A stretch of 64,000 nt of DNA. Origin: Leishmania infantum JPCM5 (lineage: Eukaryota; Euglenozoa; Kinetoplastea; Trypanosomatida; Trypanosomatidae). A program made the translations under genes and the position numbers. Shown here one piece after another: positions 38,401 through 47,506 of the stretch (position 1 is its first letter; each line of letters opens with the position of its first letter). The notes beneath the pieces are model-generated. The model was not told the DNA's origin and did not search any database. It worked only from the letters and a program-made list of their open reading frames with translations. The stretch is from contig NC_009399.2 in NCBI RefSeq assembly GCF_000002875.2, positions 360,884-424,883 on the forward strand, read 5' to 3'.

Positions 38401-40060
38401 CTGCTGGCACTACCTCCTCGTCGCTCTCTTCCACCTCCAGTGCATAGAACTCCGCAGGTGAAACCACGCGCACCTTCATGGCAGGCAGACGCACTTCCAG
38501 AGCCCAGATGGCGTGCTGCGCTCCGTCAGAGACGAGGAAGCGGTGCCGTAGTTGCGCTGCCGCCCGCTGGGTGCGCTGTCGCTCTTCTTCCCACAGCACA
38601 TCTTTCTGCTGCTGCTGCTGTGCAGCGGTGGACGCCAGTGAAACTGACATCGTGGTTGACACGGCGCCACCGACTTTGCCACCCTCCTCGCTCCTCGCGG
38701 TGGGCGGCGATGGGGTTGGCGTGGCGGCTGATGAGGAGCTTGTGGTGCTGCTGCAGTGCAGTCGATCCAACGAAGGGGAGACCATCGCCGCTCTCTCTGC
38801 GTTAGGAGATGCGAATGTGGCCGCGCCCTTGCCCTCCCCCACCGCGGCTCCATCGGCGGGCACCAACACCGCCGGCGCATCAGACAGCTTCGGCGCCAGT
38901 GCTGCCGCTCCTTCGACCGTTGCCTCTGCGCCACAGCTTGCAGGCGGGACACCAATGTGGACCCCACCGACGTTGTCGCAACGACTGTTGCCGCCGCACG
39001 CAACACGGCACTCTTCGCCGCTTCTGCCTCCACCTGCCGCTTCGTGTTCAGGGGCCGCCGACTCTCCAACCTCCACCACGGCCCCAGCCGGCATTGCCAA
39101 AGTGCCCTCGGCGCGCTCGCGCGTCTTGTCTTCCCACGCTGCACGCAGAACCGCCTCGTTGCACGACAGTCCGTAGGCGGTGTAGTCGCGTACCCAACCA
39201 TCGAAGGCGTCCAGCGGCAGGCCATGCGCGATGCGGGACAGGGTGGGACGCGTCGCCGATGCGGCGCCTGCTAGCGCTGCCGTGGCGGCTGACGATGCCT
39301 TGGTGGCGCCCCGCTGATCTCCCTCTAGGCGTCGCACCACACAAATGCCGCTGCGCGGGGGCCGGCATCCAGGCGAGGCGGCGGAGAGGCGCTCCACGGT
39401 CGCCATCGCGGTCCGCTTGTCGCAGCGGCCGCGCAACTGCCCGGCCACGTCGACGTCGTGGTAGGCGAGGAGGAAGTGGTAGGAGTCGAGCGGGACGAGC
39501 AGCATTCGTGCGTGAGCCTCCTGCGACGGCGGCTTGCTGCAGGCAGGTGTGAAGGCGGAGCCCGCAGACGCACCGCGGTCGGCAGAGACGGTGCGCCACT
39601 GCCCGTCCGCGCCGCGTGCCACGGCCTTCGGTCGCAGCGCCGCCGCACGATTTGACCTGCGCCATGCGGCGAGCTTGGGCGACGAGGACGTGAACGGCGC
39701 CGATCCGCCAGAGAACGGCAGACTTGCTGAGCACATGTGCGCGGATGTTGCACCGGTTGCTGAAGGCGAGCAGTGCGCATCACCCGTGTAGGGGGACGAG
39801 GCTGTTGTGGCAGCTGCCTGTTGAAGCCGCTGCTGCTCCTCCACGCCTTGCTGCTGCGGGGCGCACAGAGGCGACAGGTCGAAGGGGCCATCTGTAGAGT
39901 TCGTGAAGACGTCGGTCAAAGACACGACGGTCTTGGAGAGAAAGACGGTATCGAGGTCGTACAGGTGTACGGCCGCTGGCTCGGAGGAGGAGAGGGGTGG
40001 GCTGCCGCTGGGCGGCTGCGAGGCCTCGGGCTTTGCCCTCTGCGGTGGTGGCACGTGCAT
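32444..40060 (-). CDS. Giant NHL-repeat protein, 2538 aa
   Basis: The start is the ATG at 40060 (MHVPPPQRAKPE). No other ATG lies in the 112 open codons upstream. NHL-type beta-propeller units are recognisable in the first half: GGARGFVDGHFSVARFNSPG (about residue 700), TVLFISDMGNCAIRYANFHN with VRTITGVDGVPGYRDGS (about 785-825), LFTDGANNVVRLV, VWTLAGC (about 980), and QVLLVDQTHHALRILDVHGG (about 1050). They are separated by very long Ser/Ala/Gln/Pro-rich inserts, so the propeller must be assembled from dispersed pieces. The C-terminal 900 residues include helical, possibly folded blocks (MSFAAFFRFVVLTGYADYL, FKLFVDLWRTLDVFPSLMG, YACFVESFVRVALTVFSHTV). NHL propellers bind protein or RNA. Localisation and partner are unknown, and no membrane segment is clear. 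Confidence 0.8.
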   Translation of the reverse strand: MHVPPPQRAKPEASQPPSGSPPLSSSEPAAVHLYDLDTVFLSKTVVSLTDVFTNSTDGPFDLSPLCAPQQQGVEEQQRLQQAAATTASSPYTGDAHCSPSATGATSAHMCSASLPFSGGSAPFTSSSPKLAAWRRSNRAAALRPKAVARGADGQWRTVSADRGASAGSAFTPACSKPPSQEAHARMLLVPLDSYHFLLAYHDVDVAGQLRGRCDKRTAMATVERLSAASPGCRPPRSGICVVRRLEGDQRGATKASSAATAALAGAASATRPTLSRIAHGLPLDAFDGWVRDYTAYGLSCNEAVLRAAWEDKTRERAEGTLAMPAGAVVEVGESAAPEHEAAGGGRSGEECRVACGGNSRCDNVGGVHIGVPPASCGAEATVEGAAALAPKLSDAPAVLVPADGAAVGEGKGAATFASPNAERAAMVSPSLDRLHCSSTTSSSSAATPTPSPPTARSEEGGKVGGAVSTTMSVSLASTAAQQQQQKDVLWEEERQRTQRAAAQLRHRFLVSDGAQHAIWALEVRLPAMKVRVVSPAEFYALEVEESDEEVVPAAARHGEDDGNDGSHDVSATRCAAETREDPAAAPPPGLALPRRKTTSAITHGRAAVSGHRDSVKGAPGTDASRPRSPSPADPLATADTDEADDRGDSRPDGSDARRCSTSVATHHAGASCSTRRCGCSASSASPSLAMAEAVPTPLIGGARGFVDGHFSVARFNSPGSLCWRIDEDDEEDSENDVAGGGSESGDIIDHAVAAASQANHEQGSRAHTRHGRVDPVSYLRRRRRCTVLFISDMGNCAIRYANFHNRLVRTITGVDGVPGYRDGSCASSLLRGATALAWCSAGLLFTDGANNVVRLVTNICKRRTQGRERGNSESTTEEGPGIPLARSATRATESEVQRPSELEVHHETSTATEQPRCVGGKPAGDSLGTRLATATESQDGALQELPPTPPSSSPLTPTHEGVPPSSTWKRDGPAAAMPRVWTLAGCTRNTNADQQAHADASLTSYVDCAVPSRARFGYISDMALWTDETGDTQVLLVDQTHHALRILDVHGGVSTYVGPLDYEVTSMASPSTTSTPAADSLPLGLVFPCCLTVGALIKERSPALLSAATTTAAATMITPQPYLCSSSPLLFTASAITGAVSVLLPISQRSAQTPWSVHANQHRLNAAEIREGEVTCNGENGNVSMFATIRSALELGVATEGRRIIGEAATPSLKHVVLGWAADEADGDGVESTRAARRLLQVESAQQALQYLRLRFPWLLPPSVPQLSTRLVAGCACHVSGKRRGAAAAAPVAARNAVGLPCNAGSGSQGAGASSGVLPNCAKREKGGVATVTSTAQQRRRVLFQSPPRHPPIMTPRCPPAQTDAAVAAAAKELGSLLLEPALLSATPPRMVEVLDTHLDGVRGDGAAAGDPEALYASRSSPPRAVSPRSSDMDPNIEEGEGDSRRSSAGSNPLQSECKEEEEQKADGGDVCGGRVAAKWLAPPLKSVSRSPSGSRSGGQQQQAVDPATSPLAPPSRTYAGQFQEWTPEQRQQRLRSTQEILISTTSVRTSPCGTPCALHKQQQHQQQQGEEDDGSPSQWCQSAARGSPPLSSPMSSSRPRGERAASPNNLSGRGSPPLTPRAMVAHQLMQRRRTSRSSTAPHAASVEGGARRSIKCKRTAVAEVHDNISPIPQAPQQPEGSEGRAAPVEPLAMPAVPDRHLLQPYRADRPLHDAYDAAVRRLFRVYSYLATKIVTTTTTTTASTAPLAAGVGAGADPRIAAVGSRRGRAPSPWATHRPRQVEQYTMSFAAFFRFVVLTGYADYLAEVAVAAVTAAATGAPGKDGADARAAARASSAPSPVSLLCRLSQVQQRRGGSSGGAGTRRGSGASASPPTAPPGAAAAVTSSSSPSRRPTPSDALVVPLAATDARAIAAVLYACGVRQKGYHTVTQMDFQSFRRAALLLHTWTRTATCAEAARKSGTADDDGVHSGRCSAHHQAGRRNGTDAAAFAYVDTVPSLDALTSEEVVVAYADVYERAVRCIPALAMSFAPDGTNREEADHNVAEACDKARQRSDVPRQGRPVSSMRASDRAPSLLVAVGTGSPGATPSHLSSSEDAMGGTHHGGGCAGGKAAGVDEALTPPMSPIATAGAADDLSCFALDGGDATILFPPGGLTPHETLALDELLRLLQRNESTLRQLFEAYSVPITVHRSPQYEAPSSAAAAAAATSSPSSLLTSSPELSLVLGDGGRAVARQPRYTSGKPLASVHVDASPEAARYPVVVHRNRQSAARARATSSAMAAAATAVAPLDVVHDSTDLSGVSARQQDVSWKVQQLYTMSSVENKEAYERTSRVLRVMPFKLFVDLWRTLDVFPSLMGTGAMQQTFCDALTTPLLRGLTSSPGNTSGALLQAQEQPPRPSCTRSDTLPNRRTVELLCAHGGLPYACFVESFVRVALTVFSHTVDRIAYPTATAKTAGLMQWCNKQVTLGLVAKRVQQQLRVLVAGGHGSSRGASMAPSAAAAAASASCATRAVGVFPDQLRLFRVPTAPKASAAPPETG

Positions 40061-41245
40061 CCTCTGGCACGGCACGCCTGCATGCAGACAGGCGAAGCAA
40101 TCAACTGCCAACGCTGTCACGCCGAGTCTCTCTCTCTCTCTCTCCTTCGCTCTGTGCTCGAGCCCCCTCCCCCCTGGCTTCGCGTGCCTGCGACAGCGGC
40201 GGCTAGTGCTGTGCAGGGCCGCGGATGTGTGTATGGCGTAGATGGTATATGCCTGCCGCAACAGAAGGCAGCGGAGGGAAGAGAGAGGATTGGTGAAGGG
40301 CGGAGGAATGACGGTCTGCGCTGGCGTGCTCGAGTGCTCGGCACGTTGGAGGACGTCGTGCACGTGCGCGCCAGCGCAGACATCAGTGGAGCGCACGTAA
40401 GAAGAGGCAATCTCTCCTTATCCGAACCAGACTTGTACACACGCATGCCCGCCTCCCCCCTCCGCAACGCTCTCAACAGTGCCTCGTTGAGGGAGGGAGG
40501 TGCGGCTGATCAGCGGGTCGGCGAGATACGAAAGACAGTGACACTGTACTTGCAGTTGACGAATACAACGAGAGAGAGAGGCCCATGAACGCAATCATAA
40601 ATCGGTGGTGAAACCACGTGCTACACCTGCAGCGGCAAGAGGTGGGCGTGTGAGCGTGTCGACGCGTGTTTGTGTGTGTACGCACATCGCACGTGTGCTT
40701 TACGGCCCGTATGCGCGATAAGACCGACACATAGAGAGAAGGAAGCGGCCTTGGCGAACACACACCCGTATACGCACGCAAGCTCGGGAAAGCTGAGAAG
40801 GTGGGGTGGGACAACTGCACGAGCAGTAAAGTGTCACAGCACTCGCCGGCACCCATCACAGGGCGCAACCGCCAGCAATAAGAGAAGAGAGAACAATGAA
40901 CATGATCATCGGTGATGCGCGCGTGACAACACGCCAGTAAAGCCTCGAACCGAAAAACGGGAAAGAACGACAACAAAGGGCCGAGCTAGAGGAGGAGGAA
41001 GAGGGCAGAGAGATGGACCGCACGAGAGCGGAGAAGGAGCGCATGAGGGAGGCGGCGAGGTGGTGCGCTACGGCAACATGCAGGGGAAAGGGGGAGGGCG
41101 GAGGAGTATAACAAAGGGAGGGGCCCATGTCAGCCGCCGCCGCCCTTTTCGCCACCCGCCTCATCCCTCTCTGTCTCTGTCTCTGTCTTGTCCCTCCCCT
41201 ATACCGTCTTCTGTGAGCTCGCGATGCTTCCGCCACCGTTGTCCA
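40061..41245. other. Intergenic region
   Basis: No gene is seen. A CT run lies at about 40128-40143. Purine blocks on + at about 40262-40300 and 40983-41010 are candidate polypyrimidine tracts, and short CA/GT tracts occur between 40660 and 40780. Confidence 0.55.
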
Positions 41246-44056
41246 TCAGCGCGCCTCACCGCCCGCGACGTTGTTGCTGCTGCCGCTGTTGTACGATATT
41301 TTGTGCGAGGCGTTGAGGACGTCGATGTCCGCGTCCTGCTGCAGCTGTTTGAGTGCCGCATTGTACGCCGCCCGCTCCGTCTCTGTTACGTCGAACCAGG
41401 AGTACCAGCAGGGCAGCGCGTGCGCCACCGCGAGGCGCACATTCGGCACGCGGTCGGTGACATAGTCGCGCAGCAGCGGCAGCGTCGTCGCGAGTAGCTG
41501 CTGCCGCCGCACCTCGCGCGGGCTGAGCTCGCTCACTGCCGGCAGCAGCACCTCCAGGCACTGGATCATCACAACCCGCCACATATAGCTCACAGCGCGC
41601 GTCGGGGCAAGCGTGTCAGACTGTAGCAGCTCCGTTGCCGTCTGAGCAGCCCACTCGCCGCCGTAGGCTGCCGCCACTTCCTTCAGCGTGCGAACCGCCT
41701 GCGAGCGGACGGTGCTGACGGGGTCGTGCAGGGCGATGAAGAGCATCTTGGTGAGGGGCCGGAACTGGTCAGGGCTGAGGACCTTGCAGAAGTGGTGCAC
41801 GATACGCACCACCGCGTTGCGGATGCGCCAGTTGCGCGACTCGCCGAGGTTCAGCACCTCCGTCATGAAGGAGCGCACAATCGCGTCGGCACGCTTCCGT
41901 GTGAGGGCGACGTTCGCCTCCCCCGCACCGGCTGGCCCACTAACGGCCGCCGCACCACTGGCGAGTCGCGAGGAGAGGTGTGGCGATTTGTGACGGCTAC
42001 CGCGGTTGTGCGCCGAGGCCGACGTTGAAGCCTGCTGCCGCCGCGAGGCAGAGCCGCGAGATGAGTTAGACGGCCAGTGCGCCACTCCGCTGCCGCCTCC
42101 GGCACTACCTAGCGCCACATGCTGCACAGCTGCCTGCACACTCCCCTCAATCGCCGGCACCAGATCGCCCAGACTCTCTATAGCGTTCTCTTGCACAGAG
42201 AAGACCGCGTCTTGCATCAGTGCCCGAAGCGCCTTGCACATGGTGCGAACCACTTCTTCACTGCCAAATATAAAGCAGTGATAATGGCGAGCCGCGCTGC
42301 GACGCACGACTGGATCGGCATCCTGGGACAGGGCCACGGCAACAGGGACACAGGAGTGCTGGACAACCTCGCTGCTGCAGTGCTGCACCATCAACTCCAG
42401 CTGCCGTGCCACAGCCGCGCGCGTCTCCGGCTCCTCGTCACGCGCGAGCGTCTCTAGAACCACTTCCAAGTCGTCGGCGTTCAGCACCAACGCTGCCATC
42501 GCGCCAAGCCGATTCGCCGCCGTGTAGCGCACACGCCAGCTCGGGTCCATGTACGCGCCGACGAAGGTGCTGAGCAGGTACTTGGACGTCGACTTGGGCC
42601 CGATCATCTGCGCCAGCTTCACCACCTCTTCGATCAAAAGGTAGCGAACAGTATCGCTGAGGTCGTCCGTGGCCAGGCTCTTCAGCAGCGGCAGCGGCAT
42701 CTCGGCCAGCGTGAGCCGATGCACGGCCGCGACACGCACCCAGTCGTGCAGAGACATGACGACGGCCGCGCGGACCATCGCCGAGGCGTCGCTGCTGCAC
42801 TCCGCGTAGTAGTTGAACATGTCCGTAACGCTCAGCCCGCTTGCCTGCAGCACGGCCGGCCGCATAGCGAGGTAGCCGAGCAGCCCGGCTGCCACGACGC
42901 GCGGTGTACTCCAGAAGGATACGCGCATCGTCAGTACAAAGGGCAGGAACAGCTCGAGTAGCACAGCGTCCTCTACCATCTCGAAGATGGCCTGCAGGGA
43001 TGTCGTAATCACCTTGGCGACGAGCCCCTCCGCGGAGCAGCACAGCTCCATGATGAGGCCCATGAAATAGGTGAGGTTGGCCGTGGTGCGCGTCTCCATG
43101 CATGCCACAATGTGCGGCAGTGCACGCGCGATGCACGGGGCGCAGTCGTCGAAGGACTCACCGTAGTCGTCCGCCTCGAATGCCGTGAGCAGCGCCGGCA
43201 ACAGGTGATCGAGGATGCGCTGTGTGGACATTTTCCGCGCCGCCGCGACACAGCCCTCCGTGACAAAGGTGCGACGCTCCTCCAAGCTGCCGAGGTTGTA
43301 GTACTGCTTGATGGGCGGGTCATGCCGGTCCAGGTCGAAGCACACGCTTGACGCGTCGTTGTTGCACTCTACGGACACCTCCACGTCGCTCTCGGTGCGC
43401 GGGCTGAGCGTGAAGGCGGCGTTCAGCGAGCGTCGCGGGTTGCCGCTGGCGGCTGCACTATTCGGTGACGTATTAGGAGAGGAGGAGCCCCCGCTACCAC
43501 CCCCAGATACGCCGTTCAGACTCGCGTTGACGGCGACGGCACTCGCACCACCGAGGCTGGTCGCGCCTAACGGCTGCGCGGACGGCTCTGGATCTGGGTA
43601 CGGCGATGCGGGCGTCGACGGCGTTGATGGAGGTGACACCAGCAGTGTCTGAAACCTTGGCGGCTCCGTCGGAGAGGAAGACAAAGAAGATTCCGAGGTG
43701 GCGAGTGCGTCCTCGTGCGGTGTGCTGCTGCCGCTGTTCATGTCTGCCGGGGAGGCCGGCAGCGGGGACGGGGAGGTGCACGGGGAAGTTCGCCGCGCCT
43801 CCCCCTCTCGCAGCGGTGGTGAGGTGGTGCGGTAGTTCGCCGCCTCGCTGTCGCCGCAGTTCGCTGGCAGCGGCGTTGGCGATGCGACGCGTGCTGCGAT
43901 GCTGGAGGCCGATATGCTAAACGGCGTGCGGAACTCGTGGCTGCTACACGCTGTCGACGGGGAGGCGGAGAGCGAACTTAGCAGCGGTGGCGACGCCACG
44001 GTCGTGCCGGTGGCGCCCGTACCCCAGGCGGCCCGGTTGGGGTCCTCATGGCTCAT
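41246..44056 (-). CDS. PP2A regulatory A subunit (PR65)-like HEAT-repeat protein, 936 aa
   Basis: PR65 proteins are the scaffold of protein phosphatase 2A. The start is the ATG at 44056 (MSHEDPNRAAWG). The first 270 residues are Ser/Pro/Thr-rich and disordered. From about residue 280, consecutive HEAT hairpins follow with the usual Pro-then-Asp/Arg pattern: LLPALLTAFEADDYGESFDD, VKLAQMIGPKSTSKYLLSTF, AYMDPSWRVRYTAANRLGAM, ALSQDADPVVRRSAARHYHC, DAVFSVQENAIESLGDLVPA and FIALHDPVSTVRSQAVRTLK. A loop of about 70 residues rich in Ser/Arg/Gly interrupts the array near residue 650. Canonical PR65 has about 590 residues and 15 repeats, so this looks like a divergent paralogue with an added tail and loop. 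It could also be another HEAT scaffold. Confidence 0.75.
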   Translation of the reverse strand: MSHEDPNRAAWGTGATGTTVASPPLLSSLSASPSTACSSHEFRTPFSISASSIAARVASPTPLPANCGDSEAANYRTTSPPLREGEARRTSPCTSPSPLPASPADMNSGSSTPHEDALATSESSLSSSPTEPPRFQTLLVSPPSTPSTPASPYPDPEPSAQPLGATSLGGASAVAVNASLNGVSGGGSGGSSSPNTSPNSAAASGNPRRSLNAAFTLSPRTESDVEVSVECNNDASSVCFDLDRHDPPIKQYYNLGSLEERRTFVTEGCVAAARKMSTQRILDHLLPALLTAFEADDYGESFDDCAPCIARALPHIVACMETRTTANLTYFMGLIMELCCSAEGLVAKVITTSLQAIFEMVEDAVLLELFLPFVLTMRVSFWSTPRVVAAGLLGYLAMRPAVLQASGLSVTDMFNYYAECSSDASAMVRAAVVMSLHDWVRVAAVHRLTLAEMPLPLLKSLATDDLSDTVRYLLIEEVVKLAQMIGPKSTSKYLLSTFVGAYMDPSWRVRYTAANRLGAMAALVLNADDLEVVLETLARDEEPETRAAVARQLELMVQHCSSEVVQHSCVPVAVALSQDADPVVRRSAARHYHCFIFGSEEVVRTMCKALRALMQDAVFSVQENAIESLGDLVPAIEGSVQAAVQHVALGSAGGGSGVAHWPSNSSRGSASRRQQASTSASAHNRGSRHKSPHLSSRLASGAAAVSGPAGAGEANVALTRKRADAIVRSFMTEVLNLGESRNWRIRNAVVRIVHHFCKVLSPDQFRPLTKMLFIALHDPVSTVRSQAVRTLKEVAAAYGGEWAAQTATELLQSDTLAPTRAVSYMWRVVMIQCLEVLLPAVSELSPREVRRQQLLATTLPLLRDYVTDRVPNVRLAVAHALPCWYSWFDVTETERAAYNAALKQLQQDADIDVLNASHKISYNSGSSNNVAGGEAR

Positions 44057-46047
44057 AGCGCACTATTGACGTTTGCAGAGGGCGGGCGTTGGCGCCACCG
44101 CGCCTTAGGATGCGTTCACGAGTCGGTGAAGGCGTCTGCCGCTCCCCCTCTAGCTGGCACGGGCGCGTCTATCTCTCTTTCTCACGCTCACCCTGTTACG
44201 TTGTGGCGTGAGTTTAACTGTCACAGCTGCTCTATCGCGAGAGTATCTACACACACACACACACACAAGTATGTGTGTCTGTCTGTCTGTGCAAGCTGCG
44301 CCCTTCTACGTGGTGATGCGTGGATACGCGTTGCGCCTGGCTTCTCTCTCCTGAGGAGATACGTAGGGAGGGAGGGAGGAGGATCGCGACGTCAGCCAAA
44401 TCCGCGATTGCCGTGCGCCGCAGCTCCGCCTTCGTCGTGTTTCACTTTCTCTTGCGCACGCCCACTACGTGGGGAGTTCTCGCATCACACGGGCGAGAGG
44501 GCTGGAGGGCGCCCAGCGGACAGAACGACGACGACGACGCCAACAACAACAAAGGCAAACGCCAAGGAAGTCGCCTCGCTTGTACACAAGCGCGCGTGCC
44601 CAACGCCGGATGGTCAGGGGAAGGGAGAGGTCGAGGAGGGTGGGGAGATCGGTATGGCAGTCGCGCTGATGGTGTTGGTGACTGCCATAGGGTTTAATAC
44701 ATGCACCGATGCTCGCGCGCGCGTGACGGCGCGTGTGCGTCCGTCGTTTGAGTGAGGTGTCTCTGTACAGAGACAGGCAGGCACAACAAGAAGAATACAG
44801 TAAACGGGGGCAACGGCGGCGTGGGGGGGTGGGTGAGAAGGAAGTGCAAGAGTAAAGGTCCTCGCCGGTGCTGTGTCTACGTGGATGAGCCCACAGCCCC
44901 AGAGGCGCACTCGACAGCTCACACACAGATTTCCGCCAGGTGGTGGGTGTGCACGTGCGTCGGCCGCGGATCGATGAAAGGCGCGTGGCGAAGTGTGTGC
45001 GTGCGTGTGCTGGAGGAGTGGATGCGAGGGAAGGCTTTGCAGGTGCAGGGGAAGGGATGGAGGAGGGAAAGGGATTAGTCGATGTTGGTTGGGAAAGGAA
45101 GCGTGAGCGTGTGTGCACCAGAACCATTTAGTGATGGATACGGTAGGGAGCTCCTTAATGGATGGGCAGAGCTATTCCGGTACGCGTGTGTGGAGTGAGA
45201 ATCCACAAAGGAATGGGCATTTTGCGCGGCCGTCGTTGCCGACACACACACACACACATACACACACGCCAAGCGCATGCGGTCGCCACGTATTGGGGGG
45301 GGGGAGGTCACCGGTGCCATCGCACACGGCAAAGAAAGCGCGCGGACAGACGAACATCAGCACAGGGAAAGGAGGGAAACCAAGAGGGATGAACGGGAAG
45401 AGTGAGGGAGAGGGGAATTGAGGTGGTCATAAGGGAGGGAGAAGCATGGTGGACCGGTAAGGCGTTTGCGCGTGTGTGTGTGCATAGAGGGAGGGAGGGG
45501 GGTCAACACCCATCAGAGGACGCTGACGTACAGATCAGTCGGCCTGTCATCCGACAACACCCAAGAACACGCAACAGACAAGAAATGGCTCGCTCACCCC
45601 TTTCCCGCAGCGTTCGTTTCCGTGCTTCCGCCCAGTGCGGCGAGAGGGAGAGAGGGAGGGAGGCAGACACAGGGCGCTCACGCACGCGTATGTGCGTACA
45701 CGCGTGCCCTGATGTCTCTCTCTGAGTGTGTGTGTAGTTTCCGTCTATCCGTACCACCGGGGCAATATTTTCTGCGTATGTACATGAGAGAGTGCGTGTG
45801 TGTAGCACCGCCCGAGACGAACCCTTATACGCGCGAAGGAAGCGCACAACATGCGGCTGGAGGGACATCGGCGGTGGTATGTGTCTCTGTGTCTGTGTGT
45901 GTGTGTGCACCATCAGCGATCACATGGGCAGACGTGTGGGAGAAAGAGACCGAGCGAAAGGACACGTGGCTGGCGGGGTGGGTGGGGGGAGTGGAGCTTG
46001 ACGTGTATGTCTCTGCCGCCCTCACCTTCACTATAACACAGGTGCCC
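44057..46047. other. Intergenic region (2 kb)
   Basis: No gene is supported. It holds an AC repeat at about 44251-44268 followed by a TGTC run, a purine block at about 44356-44383 (candidate polypyrimidine tract for the HEAT gene), CA repeats at about 45241-45266, a G-rich block at about 45293-45305, and a GT run at about 45890-45907. Confidence 0.55.
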
Positions 46048-46611
46048 TTAGATGCTCTTGGTCACGGGTGCGCCAGCTGTTGATTGCGCCTGCCCCAGCT
46101 GCCTCTGCAGCTCTATGATGTCGGGCGTCGTGGTGGGCACCGGGGTACACAGGTACGCCGCCAGCTCGTCGATGCGCACCCGTCCCTTTTCATCTGTCGG
46201 CACCTCGGCGAGTAGCTGCCGCACGTCGGCCTCCGGCATCTTCTCCCCCAGCGTCGTGAGGAGGGTAATGAGTTCAGAGAGCTTCAGCCGGCCCGAGTCC
46301 CCGACGTCGAAGGCGCGCAGCGCTGTCACGAGGTCTTCCTCGGTCGGCCCCGTGTACGGCTGCTGCATCAGCTTTATGAATGCGTCGTACGAGGCAGGGT
46401 TGGGCAAGGGCCGTAGGAGATCGTTGAGCTCCGCCTCCGTGTAGCGGCGCCCGAGGCTGCGCAAGATGTGCTTGAGGTCAATGTGCGACACCGACCCAGT
46501 GTGCCGCTCGTCGAAGAGGTTCCACGTCGAGCTCCACTCTAGTGGCACTGCGAAGTTGCCGGCCGCCGGCGAAGCTGCAGCTGCGGCGGTCGCTGCTTCC
46601 GGTGCGGCCAT
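46048..46611 (-). CDS. EF-hand protein, calmodulin/myosin light chain-like, 187 aa
   Basis: The start is the ATG at 46611 (MAAPEAAT). An Ala-rich tail of about 20 residues is followed by EF-hand pairs. Loop 1 (34-45, DERHTGSVSHID), loop 3 (102-113, DVGDSGRLKLSE) and loop 4 (138-149, PTDEKGRVRIDE) depart from the DxDxDG consensus, and the second hand has no clear loop, so calcium binding is doubtful. The sequence ALRAFD...LITLLTTLGEKMPEADV matches the style of essential myosin light chains and calmodulin relatives, where 'LGEKM' starts the helix after hand 3. It therefore probably serves as a calcium-independent light chain or adaptor for an IQ-motif partner. A centrin-like role is an alternative. 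Length is slightly above the usual 150. Confidence 0.82.
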   Translation of the reverse strand: MAAPEAATAAAAASPAAGNFAVPLEWSSTWNLFDERHTGSVSHIDLKHILRSLGRRYTEAELNDLLRPLPNPASYDAFIKLMQQPYTGPTEEDLVTALRAFDVGDSGRLKLSELITLLTTLGEKMPEADVRQLLAEVPTDEKGRVRIDELAAYLCTPVPTTTPDIIELQRQLGQAQSTAGAPVTKSI

Positions 46612-47506
46612 GACGGGCACTACGATCAGGTGGCGAGTAGTGAGGAAGATAAAGCGGTGATGGCACTCAATGACGTAAGGTGGTGCGCTGTGTGAGCGTG
46701 TGTGTATATATATAACTGTGGAGCTTCCGATCGTTTACCTCGTGGTGTGCCGAGGTGGTGGTGGTGCGGGGGTAGGGGTTACGGGTAGGGCCTAGGTACT
46801 CACGCACTGAGACGGAGAGGAGGAGGCAGCTGACACATGCATGTCAGCATCGCACCGGAAGAGGTGCACGGAGAGACTTTTCATGAAGGTGCTTCATCGC
46901 TCGCCATCATTCATCCACTGCCACGAGTGGCACTCCCTCCCTCCTCTCTCCACGCGCGGGGCAAGATACGCACGGGCGCACTGCCTCGGCGAGGTCGACC
47001 TCGCGCACCGATCTGACAGCGGTTTGAGGGAGAGGGCGGAGGAGAGGTGCCCACCATCACCACCGCCAAGGAAACGGCGTTCGCTGGGCACGTTTCCCAT
47101 CGTGTGCGGCAGGCAAGGCCTGCGGCGAGGGGCGGGATATGCGGGTTGGGGCGAAACAACGGGAAAAGCATGGATCTACGAAGAGGCGCACGAAAAGGGG
47201 GAGGGTGTGCGGAGGAATTTATGGGTACAGGAAGAGGGGGGGGAGAGGGAGGGTGTGTGCGCTGTTCGTGTGTGCTGCCCCTCCCCACCCGTGCCTTGTC
47301 CCCTCTCTCTATCTGTGAGAGGGAGAATAGAGATGAGTGTGCGTGTGTGTTGGGGGTGGGGAAGGTGAAGAACAACAACAGCAGCAGCAGCAGCAGCAGC
47401 AACCATTCTAGTAAGTGGGCGCCGAAAAGCGGATACGCAGAGACGATGCAAGGCCGTAGTGCATGCAGCACCGACAGACACACGTGCCCACCCGAACCCC
47501 GTTCCG
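46612..47506. other. Intergenic region
   Basis: No gene is seen. It contains a short TA run at about 46702-46713, a G/T-rich telomere-like stretch at about 46769-46790, a purine block around 47190-47255, and an AGC repeat at about 47376-47400. Confidence 0.55.

Noticed and set aside
40061..40396. Upstream extension of the NHL protein
   Set aside because: No ATG occurs in those 112 codons, and the residues look like translated leader sequence.
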